Positions 34,898 through 46,347 of a DNA stretch of 64,000 nucleotides are shown piece by piece. The notes beneath the pieces are model-generated. The model did no database searches. It had not been told where the DNA came from and saw only the letters and a list, made by a program, of their open reading frames with translations. The position numbers were made by a program, and so were the translations under genes. The DNA comes from Taudactylus pleione (lineage: Eukaryota > Chordata > Amphibia > Anura > Myobatrachidae), in contig JAUIMM010000015.1 of NCBI GenBank assembly GCA_031769625.1, forward strand, positions 29,666,501 through 29,730,500, in the 5' to 3' direction. How positions within the stretch are numbered: the stretch's first letter is position 1; each line of letters opens with the position of its first letter.

Positions 34898-35487
34898 CTG
34901 AAGAGCCGGCTGGTGCATTCTCAGCTTCCTGGTCCAACTCTGCTCCTCTGTGACTCTGTGATGCCATGACAACATACAGTGGGGACGTCCTAGGTGCATT
35001 ACCTCTCTACAGCACAGACGGCCTGTAATTGTCTTGGGGTCCCCCGGGGGACCAGCCCTTGCATGCATTCTGTGTTTATAATCTCCATTTTTAATAATCT
35101 TACAAATGTTATCAACAATTACACTAAACATTTAGCTATCTTTGTGCTGCCCTATTTGTCCATGTGTTTCATAGAGTATGATTTTATGTAGGTGATCGGA
35201 CAGTTAAGCAACAATGTAACAAAAGTGCTGGAAAATGTTGTTTCCCCAAACACAAGCGTTGTTAGATTATTGAGAGCAGGATCTATTGACTTTCAGCACG
35301 TACATATTCTTTTTCAATAGACATCCCTAATAATTGTAATCTGCTACAGTAAATACACAAGACGGCTTGTGAATACCACAGACAGCACGCTGTTACTGAC
35401 TTGAAACAGGACGTCACTTTGCTAATTTCGTTTCTTGGCAGCTTCATTTCAGTGACAGATGTCAGGCTTGTTCTCCTTGTTTTGTAG
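34898..35487. other. Intron before the hinge exon
   Basis: No repeat was recognised. The branch-point and pyrimidine tract region upstream of 35488 is ordinary. Confidence 0.5.
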
Positions 35488-35577
35488 GCTCTACAGAACT
35501 TTCAGGGATGCCAAGTACGTGTACATGCTCCTGGAGGTGTGTCTCGGAGGGGAACTCTGGAGTATCCTACGTGACAC
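35488..35577 (+). CDS. prkg2: cGK exon: kinase hinge
   Basis: This 90-bp exon encodes [20 protein letters not shown] then GELWSILRD. It spans beta-4, beta-5, the hinge ([10 protein letters not shown]) and alpha-D. WSILRD is the cGKII form; cGKI has WTILRD. The acceptor is ctccttgttttgtag and the donor gtgagt. The trailing AC is completed to Thr, giving LRDTGSF where cGKI and cGKII have LRDRGSF. Confidence 0.95.
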
Positions 35578-36010
35578 GTGAGTTCATGTTAGAGAGATTA
35601 TGCCTCAGATACAGATTTTTAATACATAATACTCATTTATGGTATTCTGCTTAGGAGCCCTGCGTTTGATTGCTAATTATTTATGGTACTAATGATGCAA
35701 TTTAATTATCACAGATATCATATAATGGATAATTATCACAGAGAAACACTGATACTTTTACTGGGCACCCCTGTAGGGGTGCAAGGTTAATGGAGCACTG
35801 TTGTACCTGCAATGCATCATGGGCATAGCTTTTAATTGTATTGCTCTCTTTCTGGGTGATTAATTTAAATGTGATGACTACGTTGGCACGGTAACATCAT
35901 ATTTTTCCCTTGCATTCCCTAATGGTGCGCAGGAAAAAATTGCAATGTTGAACTACGGTAATGGGTAAATATGTGCTCAGCCGAACATCACAGTGATGTA
36001 TGGCAACACA

Positions 36011-36512
36011 TTGCCCTGAATTGAACTGGTTCCTTTGTGCCTCTCAGCTGTGTCTGTGTAGTGACTGTGGGTCAGAGATGGATGCAAGATCACCTTGGAG
36101 CGATTTTTTGTCACTGCACATGCATTAAAGTTGCTCTGCACAATCGCAGCAATGGATTAGTGATGGCAGTCAGCGATTGGGGAGGTAACGGGGGTGGTTA
36201 GAAAAACGCAGGCGTGTCAGGACCATTTTCTGGGCGTGCTCTATTCAGGCTCTGAAAATTTGTCTAGAGCTTCAGAGGCCCCAGCGTGGTTGGAGAGCAG
36301 CTCTGTCTCGGACAGCATAAGCTTACTCAGAAGTTCAATGTGCGACTGATGTGTAACCAATGTTTCCCACTTTTGTGCATGAGCGGCGGATGTCAGACAC
36401 TGGAATTGGGGTCTCAGTTTACAAGACAGCAGCTAAGTTATTAGCATATTTTTGCAAGTCTGCTGTGTACAGAATCGCATTCAGGGTTTGTGTCTTTCTC
36501 TGAATCAGGCCT
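36011..36512. mobile_element. Probable MITE of the GGCCTGATTCAG family
   Basis: The right end ctgaatcaggcc near 36502 is clear; the left end gccctgaattgaact near 36012 is degenerate. The interior has tctgggcgtgct and cagactt words shared with 42320-42890. Confidence 0.45.
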
Positions 36513-37164
36513 TGTGTGCTCTGAGACAGCCAATAGTATAGGCCAATTATAGATAGATGAAGCTTTAAAGTAAGGCTTTGGGTATGAAAAAAAATAAGCA
36601 CATGACATTTTATTGTTTTGAATGTGGGCCCATGATTTACCTCTGCTCTGGTGCGCCGTCAAAGCACCCTACTAAGTCCCTGCTTGAAATAGGCCTATAT
36701 GAAATAACTCCATGTTTAAAAAAAAAAAAGTTTATAAAGGTATAACAGGTGCTTAAACAAAATGTGAAGTAATGTGACCCACAATATAATAAATATACTA
36801 TTATGTAATAAAATATTAACTAAAGATAGTCTATAATGGCAATGAGTCAATATAATTCCTCTACAATCACTCTACTATATAATATTGTTTAAAATGAAAA
36901 ATGTTATTCTGGACAAAGATCCTTAATAATAAATGCTTGAAATAAGAATCAGAACTGCCACATTTAACCTCTGCTGTGCTGTAATTAAAATTCACCCACA
37001 AACAGCAGTGAGGCAGCGCCCGTGTTGTAGAATGAAAGTTTGGAATTTCCAAAGTCATAACTTAGAATTTAAGCATTCCCAATATACTGTATCAGAGTAC
37101 TACTGAATAGCAATGGTAAACCACTCATTCTTTTTATAATAATATATTCTTATTAAGTACCTGA
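36513..37164. other. Intron, nothing recognised
   Basis: AT-rich sequence with poly-A near 36718. No further feature was seen. Confidence 0.5.
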
Positions 37165-37350
37165 AGAGGTTGGACTCGGGATGCCGTCGCTCAGGATCCC
37201 GGAGGTCAGAATCCTGATGCCGGCATCCCGACAGGGTTAGGATACCCTCCCCGCAGCCTAAACCTAACCCTCCCTAAACCTAAACACCCCCGCAGCCTAA
37301 ACCTAACCCTCCTGTCAGAATCCCGACAGACAGGCAGGATTTAAGCTACA
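37165..37350. mobile_element. Repeat family with telomere-like tract, copy 3 (inverted)
   Basis: gatcccggaggtcagaatcc and ggcatcccgacaggg at the left, and gtcagaatcccgacagacag at the right, flank cctaaacctaaccctcc units. Here the tract reads CCCTAA-like on the plus strand, opposite to copies 1, 2 and 4. Confidence 0.7.
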
Positions 37351-37355
37351 TCCTA

Positions 37356-38388
37356 CCTGAAGCACCAGCTAAGTCACCATTGTACATCTCTTTCTGCTGA
37401 TAAATAAACTTATTTTCGAAGGCTCATTAAAAGCCTGTAAGAAGTGTTTTTCTGTCAGTGTTCATGTAATATATATAGTTTGTATTAAGAAAATTGCTCT
37501 TAATGCAAAGTAGTATCTACTGAAAGACTACAAGTGTTATTTTGTCTGGTGTTTTATTATCTGCTAAATATTTCCAAACTAATCAATATTAAATGTTAAA
37601 GAACCACAATATTAGAGAAGTTGCTGTCAAACATTGTAAGACTAAAAATATGATCAAAAGTAAGCATTAATCTGTTGTTGTGTGTACAGAGATAACTATA
37701 AGGCTTTCATGTCCTGTCATGTGTTTGTAAACAAGAGATTGTTAAGAATAATCTTTGATCTCAGGGCATGTTTCATATTATGTTATAATAACAATATAGA
37801 TTAAACTTCTGCTTTTTCTGCTTATTTGATAAAAATGACAGCTGTAGTCACAAATATTCTGAAAACTTTCCTTGACTGGTTCTTGAGGTTGTATATTTAT
37901 GTTGTTCCAAGTTTTATGCATTCATTACAGTGTGTTACACAGCTTGGTATAAAAGAGTATGACATTAACAGCAGACCTTACTACAGAACTACTCAATGAA
38001 TGCATTGCATGAAAAACGAATACAAGTAATATATAAGACTTGTAATAAATTACCGTAACTGTTAATGCTGTAAAATTCAGAAATGGATTCTTGGACACTT
38101 CTACCTACTCAGAGGGTTTAGAGTTGTATTGATTATTTTTATGTTTTGTTGATGAAGCTGCCCTGTAAAGGGTTAAACTGTTTTGTTTCTATCTCATCCT
38201 TTTAAGGACAGCCCATACAATGTACAGCTTTAAGAAATCTGCATCTTGTTTTCACCAAATCCTTTGAGAACATTTTGCTCAGTTCTATACTCATAAAATG
38301 ATTTATTGCGGGGAAATTCACAAAATCAACATTTTCTATTTATTTTTTTATAAAAAAAAATGACTGTAATAAATTGGTTATAGTGACC
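37356..38388. other. Intron, nothing recognised
   Basis: AT-rich unique-looking sequence without recognisable features. Confidence 0.5.
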
Positions 38389-38389
38389 T

Positions 38390-38644
38390 AGGGGCTTATT
38401 AATAAAGCTCCAATTAGCCATATTGTCAAAACTATCTGTTTTCAGCGGAGGTAGGTTCTGTTTTGCTATTTTATAAAGGTTATCGAAGACGATTGCTGTC
38501 ACTGAGTATCGCTGGCGGTAGCCATGTCAGACGGTAGCTAGGTACTACGTCACCTTCCTGCATCCAGTCCACTTCTGATAACATCAGTTTGGCCCCAAAT
38601 GCTTTAATGGAACCGCAACCCAGCCCTTATGGCAATAAGCCCCT
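38390..38644. mobile_element. MITE with AGGGGCTTATT ends
   Basis: The ends aggggcttatt and aataagcccct are inverted, with flanks tgacct and gaccct. It is 255 bp and non-coding. Confidence 0.75.
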
Positions 38645-39011
38645 GACCCTGCCCACTACAGTGTTCAACTGCATTTTCCCTCAGGGCATTGCTTTCTAGT
38701 AAGACGCATGTTTTTATTTACCAACTCTCACGGAATGTCTGGTAAAGTCATTGTGGAATAACGTGATGCAGTGTCCAGTTCCATTCGCACCTCTCTCATC
38801 CCGCACTTAAGGCATGGCTGCCCCATACGGGACTCTCCCAGAGGGTTTTTTTTTTCCTAAGTCGGCAAGTATGTTCCCATGTTGATTCACATGTGAATTA
38901 CATATGAAATTGAGACGTAATAAATTGCTACTATTTCCTGTAACATGCAAATACAGTACCAGGAGCATTCAGGATTCATTATGACACATCTATACATAAA
39001 TCTAACTAGAT

Positions 39012-39206
39012 CAGTGGTTGGTCCTCAGGACCCCACACAGGTCACATTTTCCAGGTCTCCTGGCAGGTGCACAGGTGTATTCCTTACTCACTGACACATT
39101 TTAAAAGATCCACAGGTGGAGCTAATTAGTTCAGTAATGATTCTGTGAGGAGACCTGGAAAACATGCAGTGTTTGGGGTCTTGAGGACCGAGTTTGAGAA
39201 CCTGCG
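39012..39206. mobile_element. hAT-type MITE with CAGTGGTT end
   Basis: The element runs cagtggttggtcctcagg to gagtttgagaacctgcg. It is flanked by the perfect 8-bp duplication aactagat (39004-39011, 39207-39214). The same family is found at 45785-46339. Confidence 0.9.
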
Positions 39207-39214
39207 AACTAGAT

Positions 39215-39940
39215 TAAGGTGAACATGTTGGAAACAAAAGGTGGAGGCTCATAATGAACCAATTGGCAGCATTCTTACAGAGTTAAAGCCCACGGTGAGG
39301 GGCTGGTCCATGGTACACCTCATCCCACTGCTGGGAAATCAGGTGTTTTTATTCAAAACCTAATTATGACTAGTCTGTTAAAAGTTATAATGTTTCTCCA
39401 TATAATTAAAACAAAGTTTCTTCTGGTTTAATTTGTTGAGAGACATTGTTAAAATTGTACTTACCTGCATGTATTATCATGTATTATCTCCCCAATTACC
39501 TAGGCTGCATTTTCAGAGCTCTGCTAAATATACAGCAGGCATTCTGATTACTGTCAGTAAAACAGGGACAGTCTCTATGAAAGCTATTATAAGTTACATC
39601 AACTTATAAAATGAACAAAGACAGTTGAAAGCTTTAGGAGGAGCAGGCAGAAGGTCTAAGAACTATTTTATCTTTTTCCACTTACTGTATGTCAAACACA
39701 AATTGATTGTCTTCATGTCACAAGTATATGGATGTGAAAGGGGTGTACTTTACTATGAAACAGCTATAAAGGAACATTTACGCCCACCCATCAGGCTGGT
39801 AATTAGTAACATACTAAACTCATTGAAGTGAAAATTTAATTGTTTCCTATTTCACTCCTTGCTTTCAAGAATTATTAAATAACATGGTAAAATGTGGAAA
39901 ACCATGTACTTTATGCCCCCCCCCCCTAAAAAAAAACTGT
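39215..39940. other. Intron, nothing recognised
   Basis: AT-rich sequence. A run of ten C at 39917-39926 precedes poly-A. Confidence 0.5.
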
Positions 39941-40076
39941 GGCCCTGATTCAGAGCCGGACGCTCTGACAGAGCGCTCGCTCTGAATCAGGGCCGTCCCT
40001 CTTACCTTTTGGAGCGGCCTCCTGGCCGCTCGCATAGCTGTGGGTGACCACCCACAGCTATAGCGAGCGGCCAAAA
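39941..40076. mobile_element. Miniature GGCCTGATTCAG element made of two hairpins
   Basis: The 16-bp arms ggccctgattcagagc (39941-39956) and gctctgaatcagggcc (39979-39994) are perfect with a 22-base loop. A second hairpin, ggccgctcgcatagctgtgg and its near-complement, follows at about 40029-40073. The words cgctcgct and ctggccgctcg link it to the 591-bp element at 55497, of which it looks like a deletion derivative. Confidence 0.75.
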
Positions 40077-40561
40077 TGATGGTCCCCAAGTTGAATCCAA
40101 TGAGAATATACACTATATTCTGATATATTCATAAAAACAATATGTACTGTAATATTAAGGTGTCAGTGCTCTAAAACAGTGCAAAGAGGCACAAATATAC
40201 TTACAGTATCTTATAAATAATTTCACATATCCTGCAGGTGATCATTAGCATTAAAACATCATAGTTGGTAAAGCTTTCAATGCCGTACTTGGGAAAAGGA
40301 TTATATTTGTTGCCTAGATATAGTTTTCCCACATTTAATGCACATGCATTTGTTTTATGTATTGTGCAATAGTTTTCTAATATACAGTATATGACAAATT
40401 AATAAATTTAACTTTCAAAATCAAACAGATGATATATGCCCGATGTTACAAATATTATAATGACGGCACTTAGCATATCAAAGGGTCATGGATAAATGGA
40501 TTTTACTCCAAGTATTTATACGGAAAAAAGATAGATGCATTTCGTTCTGATATCTCTTCAG
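40077..40561. other. Intron before the catalytic-loop exon
   Basis: AT-rich intron sequence, nothing recognised. Confidence 0.5.
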
Positions 40562-40703
40562 GGGCTCTTTTGAAGAAGGGACCGCCAGGTTCTGCATTGG
40601 CTGCGTTCTGGAAGCCTTTGACTACTTGCACAATCGGGGAATTGTCTACCGAGACCTCAAACCAGAGAATCTTCTCCTCGATTCTGAAGGATACATCAAG
40701 ATG
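40562..40703 (+). CDS. prkg2: cGK exon: catalytic loop
   Basis: This 142-bp exon encodes [20 protein letters not shown], then [20 protein letters not shown] and [15 protein letters not shown] is the catalytic loop; its Asp is the catalytic base and its Asn binds Mg. The acceptor is gatatctcttcag and the donor gtgggt. It ends in phase 0 before the DFG exon, the usual cGK intron position. Confidence 0.95.
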
Positions 40704-41166
40704 GTGGGTTATAAAATGTTTTATTTTAGCCTCCCATGATCAAAATCACTTCACAGTTATAAACCAACTTGCATTACTGATATATTTTGTAACATAGCTA
40801 CTGCATCATGTAAAGAGCTGAATAAATTCTCAACTTTGGAGGTATGTCCACTCACATGAATTTTTAATGCATTGCTAGGTATTGTGTATGTAGTAATGTT
40901 ATAGACTTTGTAGTTCTACCTGGCCACCCAGAAAGAAACATGATTAGTTTATCCATGCTGCTCCAAGGCCATGAAATGGCAGTTCGGTTTATAATGAATG
41001 GTGTGCATTAAATATGTAAGCTTGGTATAGAAATAGTACATAATAATATTACAGTGCAACAAATTCCAATTTAGATTTGTTGCTTGTATTAGATGATGTG
41101 TCAAGCACTGATTTAGTGTTACAAACCTTTCCGTTATAGAGAATCTTTGTGTTTGTTGTCCTTTAG
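40704..41166. other. Short intron between catalytic-loop and DFG exons
   Basis: This is the shortest intron seen in the gene (463 bp), with no repeat. Confidence 0.7.
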
Positions 41167-41330
41167 GTAGACTTTGGCTTTGCAAAAAAGATTGGGCCAG
41201 GAAAGAAGACGTGGACGTTCTGCGGAACTCCGGAATATGTGGCCCCAGAGATCATCATGAACCGAGGACATGACTTTGGGGCAGATTACTGGTCTCTTGG
41301 AATACTCATCTATGAACTATTGACAGGAAG
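41167..41330 (+). CDS. prkg2: cGK exon: DFG and activation loop
   Basis: This 164-bp exon encodes [20 protein letters not shown], then [20 protein letters not shown] and [14 protein letters not shown]. It holds the DFG magnesium-binding motif, the activation-loop Thr (TFCGT) and the APE motif. All catalytic residues are intact, so the kinase is expected to be active. The acceptor is ttgtcctttag and the donor gtgagg. Confidence 0.95.
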
Positions 41331-42319
41331 GTGAGGATATGAGTAGTTATTTCATGTTCTGAAAGTAATGATGGCCCTGGGTTTCAATAGTATATGGTTA
41401 ATATGTTAATTCTACACTACTGGTTTAGCAACAAGGACTAATGTTACTATAATATCAGTAAATGATTGTAGCTGTCCAACTATTGATCAATAGCAAAACC
41501 AGAAGGACACAGACTACATAACTCTGAATTAAAGGTTGTCATGTATGGATAAAACAAAATAATCTTTTGATCTTTTTGTGCTATTCGATTGAATAAATCA
41601 AGCAAACTTTTACTTGGAGAGTAAGATCATACTTACCCTATTGCTTAGTCCTCTAATCAGTTGTACAGCAGATGACATAAACCCCCATTGTCCATCATGT
41701 TACACATACTGGGGTTGCCCCATTCACCCACTTTGATGCCATCTGCTATCACAATCAGGGATTGAGCTTTGGGTTCTGTAGCAAATAATTTATTGAAGGC
41801 TTCTTGATGAAGTTGTGGTTATACAGTGATAGGGCAGCCTTCTAGTACCTTGTACTGGAGCTGCAGTGCCTGTTCTGATCTCTATAATTAAATGCATTCA
41901 ATATGGCACCATATTCATAAAGAGACCAGGCTTCCAGGCATTCTAAAAAATGATGGCCTGGACATGTATTTGGCTTAATAAAAATGGAACATGATTACCC
42001 CCAAATGTTTTCACAAAATGACTATAGCCCTGGTAATAACTACTTTCAGGCTCCAGGAGCTGTGACTCATTTAAGAGAATGGCTTCCTTACTATGTACTA
42101 GCTGTGAGGTCAAAACAGTCTCTTGACATTCTAGTTTGTGCAGTACTAAACACTATACAGTTGCTGAAAATTCAACAATGTCTGGATTTTGAACTAGGAA
42201 ATTTGTTTAAAATATTTTTTTATTAAAATAAAATGGATTAGCCAAATAAAATAAAGTTTATAAACAAAAAATGGAAAAATGTGGTGATACAGTAGTTGTA
42301 TGTTGTGCAGAATCCACTT
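41331..42319. other. Intron, nothing recognised
   Basis: AT-rich intron sequence without clear repeat ends. Confidence 0.5.
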
Positions 42320-42890
42320 GGGTGTGAAGCTCCTGATTCAAAGATTTACGGAACTTCAATGTTCACGCAAATCTCCAATATTTTGTGATCTGCGCATGTG
42401 CAGGAGCCCAATGCTCATGTGCAGATCTGGTCCTGCTCTGTCAGGTGCAGCGCCCCGAAAGCCATGCCATGATTGATATACTGATGGCGTTTGAGGGTGG
42501 CGACGGGAGTCATTTCAGAAAACGGGTGCGTCAGGCTCAGTTTTCTGGGCGTGCTGAAGCCAGTGGCTGCATCCTCACACGCAGCTTCGCTGGTACAGGC
42601 AGCATGATTTTGTCAGGCATCCTGAGTAACCTGGGGGTTTACTCAAATGTCCGATGGCCGCCCATTGTTCACGCATCTGTTGCTGCATCTTTGGATGCAG
42701 CTATGGGATCACATAAGCGGGCAGTCTTTCAACACAAGACGCCTCCTGCAGCTTTTGCATATTTTAGCACAGCCACTGCGTACAAAAGCGATGGCAGCTG
42801 TGATTACGCACACAGTTCTGCTGAGAAAATATGCTAATGTTTGCAACTGCTCAGCCAGCATAGAGACGCCCACTACTGCTTATGTACATC
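42320..42890. mobile_element. MITE related to the GGCCTGATTCAG family
   Basis: The left side has gctcctgattcaaag. Inside are tctgggcgtgctgaag, agacgcctcctgcag and gaaaatatgctaatg, words shared with 36011-36512 and 56265-56470. The 150-codon open stretch at 42385-42837 lies within it and has no recognised domain. Confidence 0.5.
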
Positions 42891-43198
42891 TGTAATGCCT
42901 CACAGTCTGGGGTAGCAGTGGCGCCGTTGCTACCCTCCTATTCACTGTGTCCATTAGCGGCTTTACCGGACTACCTAGAGGATCCAGAATTTGTCTGCAC
43001 TCCTGCTGACTGTGTTTATCAGCGGCTCTACCAGACTGCACAGTGGATCCAGAACTTGTTTGCACTCCCGCCGACGAGCGGTTGAGAGCAAACCTGTGTG
43101 AGACCTCTATCAGTGAGTACACAATATCACTTACCGATTCCACATTGCATATTTATGTCCCAAATACGGCATAAAGAGTGGATAAGTCCAATATTTTG

Positions 43199-43770
43199 GG
43201 GAAGCAATCGGGAAGCCGACTGCCTATATACCGGCAGGTGGCTTCCCGACTGTCTTATCCCGGCAAGGGTGAAATGCCGGGCGTCTAGATGTAGACGCCC
43301 GCATTTCCCCGACACCGGGAGACTGGCGCCCGGCATCACGATCGTAGTGATGCCGGGCGCCGCGAGCGGACAGCCGCGGGGGCGGAGGGTTAGGTTTAGG
43401 GCTCCCGGGGGGGACTTAGGGTTAAGCACCCCCCTGGGAGGGTTAGGGTTAGGCTAGGGGGAGGGAGGGTTAGTGTTAGGCACCCCCGGGGGGACTTAGG
43501 GTTAGGCACCCCCCCGGGGGACTTAGGTTTAGGTAGCGGGGAAGGGGGTGGTTAGGGTTAGGCACTTAGAGGGGGGATTAGGGTTAGGCACTTGGGGGGA
43601 AGTTAGGGTTAGGCACCCCTAAGGAGGGTTAGGGTTAGGGGGGTTAGGTTAGTGGATACTTACCTATCCACGATCGGGATTTCCAGCGCTGTCGGGCTTC
43701 CGCTGCGTCGCACTCTGCTCCTGTCGGGCTGCCACTGACGGGAATGCGGCCGGCGGTATTTCATACCCAT
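43199..43770. mobile_element. Repeat family with telomere-like tract, copy 4 (largest)
   Basis: GC-rich palindromic flanks (gccgggcgtctagatgtaga; ggcgcccggcatcac and its complement) lead to a G-rich array at 43383-43650. The array holds at least eight ttaggg words in units like gttagggttaggcacccccc. The flanks tccaatattttg at 43187-43198 and 43771-43782 are identical and may be a target duplication. It is non-coding. Confidence 0.75.
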
Positions 43771-44138
43771 TCCAATATTTTGAAGTGTATACTTAAAATT
43801 TTGACTGTCATTTGGGACCTTCATGCTCATGTGTGCATTTATTAAGAACGAGGACTGAGTTAACGGAGGATTACTAATCAATCCATACATGTTACTATGT
43901 GGTACATTTTTGAAGTTATCCCCTTAAGAAAGGAATCTGGGGAACTATCAGCTATAGAGCTTGAACAGATTATAGCACTGGACTGTATCATCTTTTTTTA
44001 TATATTATATGTTTATATTTTATTGTTTGATATATGCAATTATATTATATAATAAATCTACTGTTATTATAATTTGTGTGGTTATTTAAACCAGTGCTTC
44101 ACATCCAACTATGTTTCCTTACTAAGAATGGTTGGAAG

Positions 44139-44315
44139 CAGTGTCGGCTCCAGGGGTGGGGCTGCAGCACAGTCCAAAATTTAAATAGGGGGGCCACACC
44201 AACTGCCCTTCCAAATGCTAGCAAACATCACCGGCCGGGACTCACTAGCAGTTGCTGTGGCTCCCCTTTTTGAATTTTGGACTGTGCTGCAGCCCCACCT
44301 CTGGAGCCTCCACTG
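44139..44315. mobile_element. hAT-type foldback MITE with CAGTGTCGGCTCC end
   Basis: The arms ggggctgcagcacagtccaa and ttggactgtgctgcagcccc are near-perfect complements. The element is flanked by the perfect 8-bp duplication gttggaag (44131-44138, 44316-44323). It is 177 bp. Confidence 0.92.
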
Positions 44316-44672
44316 GTTGGAAGAAATATCTCAACACTGTCATCGATGGCATTACAACATTTGTCTGGAACAAAAATGCTTAATTTGGACAATTGAATCT
44401 CTGATCCTTCTACGACTGTACATACAGTACATTTTAATTTAATTCCATATGCAGATCATCTATAACTAGTACCAGACAATACCTTTACACGCAATAAAGC
44501 AGACAGGAAGCCATCGCTTTTCATTTACAAGACACACATCCACATATTCAGATGCTCACAGCTAGGGGGATAGAATTAGCTATTAATCAGGTAGGAATTT
44601 TATATTTTTTGTTCTAGAAAATAAATCTCTGCATTGAGCTGCATTTCTGACAAGTGTGTTTTATATTGTTAG

Positions 44673-44795
44673 TCCTCCATTCTCTGGAACAGATCCCATC
44701 AAAATTTATAACATGGTGTTGAAAGGAATTGAGAAAGTAGACTTTCCGCACCGCATTGGACGGCGTTCTGAGGACCTGATCCGCAGGCTGTGCAG
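44673..44795 (+). CDS. prkg2: cGK exon: kinase C lobe, last exon in window
   Basis: This 123-bp exon encodes PPFSGTDPIKIYNMVLKGIE then KVDFPHRIGRRSEDLIRRLC. It covers alpha-F/alpha-G and the start of alpha-H of the C lobe. The donor is gtaatg, and the trailing AG should be completed by an exon that starts the NPxERLGN segment. I found no such exon up to 64000, nor the C-terminal AGC tail. Confidence 0.93.
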
Positions 44796-45173
44796 GTAAT
44801 GATCATTAGTTGTTGTTGTGTGTACTGAGGCTGGAGGGGGATGTAACACCCATGGGAAATACTGTACAAGGTGCCACCTAAAGAAATCTTAATGGTTGCT
44901 TCAAAGAGTCTCTTTGAGGAGGTGGTGAAGACAAATTCAGCCAAGGGATCTGGAAATGTTCCACACAGACTGTTTTCAGTGGGTCATCATAAAAAAAGGA
45001 AAGGATTTAGGGACACATAAGAAAGTGACAAATACAATGTCACACTGCAGTGACAAAAGGTTTTAAAAATGTGGGGCTCTTTTTGGAAGATTTTGCCAGC
45101 ATTATTATTTTAGATATTCTTTTTATGATTGGCTATCCCTAACAACTTCACCATGGACAGGAATGTCAGGTGG
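44796..45173. other. Intron after the last visible exon, nothing recognised
   Basis: No NPxERLGN-type exon was found here or further on in the window. Confidence 0.6.
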
Positions 45174-45600
45174 AGTTGGGTCATAATGTCGACATGAGAA
45201 TGTCGATGTTGACAGTCATCATGTAGACAGTAATGAAATAGCAGCATGTTAGACTGTTGACATATTATCCTTGGTGGCCCAGTGACGACCTACCTGCTGC
45301 AGCGGCTCCATCTGCATCTTCTGGGTCCTTGCGATCATGTGACTGTGACTTTGGGGTCAGATCTCCGATCCTCCGGCATTCAAATGAGTATTTCCCCACT
45401 ATCCCTAACCCCTACCCCCTAACCCTCCCTCTAGTGCTATTCCTAACCTCCTCCCACAGCCTAGCCCTCCTGCCCGCAGCCTATCCCTAAAGTTGCCATT
45501 CTGTGAATGTCGACACGTTGCCTGTCAACATTTTAACAATGTTGATATCATAGCGGTCGACATTGTGGTTTGACATTATGAATGTTGACATAGTAATTGG
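45174..45600. repeat. GTCGACAT-word repeat around a CCCTAA-like tract
   Basis: Both sides carry variants of atgtcgacat and gttgacat. The centre at 45395-45490 has ccctaacccctaccccctaa and cctatccctaa words, the telomere-like tract in CCCTAA orientation. It may be a nested copy of the telomere-like family in the 20490-21135 repeat type. Confidence 0.6.
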
Positions 45601-45784
45601 AGACCACATCCCACCAGGGGATGACTTGTACCTCGTTCAAAGGACACATTAGATCCCTTGAAGTTGGAGTTCTTCTTAAATCAGTGCTTTGCTATATTTG
45701 GGGAGGGGGGATTACAAAAAACTTTTTTTGTTCAGGATAATAAGAAAGTATGATTTGGATGTATGAACTTTGTTTCATTAAGAG

Positions 45785-46339
45785 CAGTGGTTCTCACCCT
45801 CAACCCTCAAGTTTTCCTAACAGGTCATGCGTTAAACTATGTTTCTATGCACAAAGTCGCAGTAGCAATTGAGGCGTTCAATCTCAGAAATGTATTGGAA
45901 ATGTTTTGGGCGTTCCTGGCTGGTGACTGGGAGGTTTCTTTGCAGACTCACAGAGACGGAGCATCTTATGGGAGTGTCATGGGCGTGTCAGACGCTTAAT
46001 TGCTCACATTTTTGCCCATACTTGGAGAATCTGTACCAAGCATGGGGCTGGAGCATGTTTCGATGAAGTGACTGATGGTTGCGTCTAAAGTTGCACAAAG
46101 CTGCAGCAACTGAAAGTGGGCATCCCAGCCCTTGTACATTAGACACATGTTTGCACACAGGGGAACAGCTTTTACTAGCATTGGCATAAAGTTGCAGCCG
46201 CTACTACAGCAAAAGGCACTAATGCGGTCGCAGCACCGTGCGACTCGGAATTAGCCCCTAACTCACCTGTGCATGATTAAAGAAATCCACAAATCATGAC
46301 CTGTTAATAGTACTTGAGGATTGGAGTTGAGAACCCCTG
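45785..46339. mobile_element. hAT-type MITE with nested insertion
   Basis: The outer ends cagtggttctcaccctcaac and ggagttgagaacccctg belong to the family at 39012. The flanks attaagag and atgtagag match at 6 of 8. The inner part, about 45845-46262, resembles the 5257-5700 repeat (cgcagtagc..., ggcgttcctggctgg, tgggcgtgtcagacgc) and ends ggaattagcccct. Confidence 0.7.
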
Positions 46340-46347
46340 ATGTAGAG

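Larger units (their letters stand above)
1375..44795 (+). other. prkg2: cGMP-dependent protein kinase gene, internal ten exons (cGKII/PRKG2-like)
   Basis: Ten exons (1375-1452, 4967-5061, 10122-10190, 12181-12282, 29161-29311, 30751-30887, 35488-35577, 40562-40703, 41167-41330, 44673-44795) total 1151 bp, join without a frame break, and all introns are GT-AG. The product is a cytosolic or membrane-associated Ser/Thr kinase activated by cGMP. It carries CNB-B, a linker and the kinase domain with GTGGFGRV, the ALK lysine, [11 protein letters not shown] and [12 protein letters not shown]. Features shared with cGKII as I remember it are KKKHIVDT, VYMLLE, WSILRD, KGIEK and EDLIRRLCR. Many substitutions relative to mammalian cGKII leave open a third cGK paralogue, so the symbol is provisional. 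The 5' part (N terminus, CNB-A) and the 3' end (after LIRRLCR) are outside the window. No promoter or terminator is visible. Confidence 0.9.

Noticed and set aside
34625..35131. Open stretches around 34.6-35.1 kb on both strands
   Set aside because: They cross the borders of the hAT MITE at 34687-34889 and show no domain.
42385..42837. 150-codon open stretch on the plus strand
   Set aside because: It lies wholly within a MITE-like repeat, has no recognised domain, and the composition follows the repeat.
43383..43650. True telomere or telomere fusion
   Set aside because: The TTAGGG words are irregular, interrupted by cacccccc, and flanked by ends shared with other interspersed copies.
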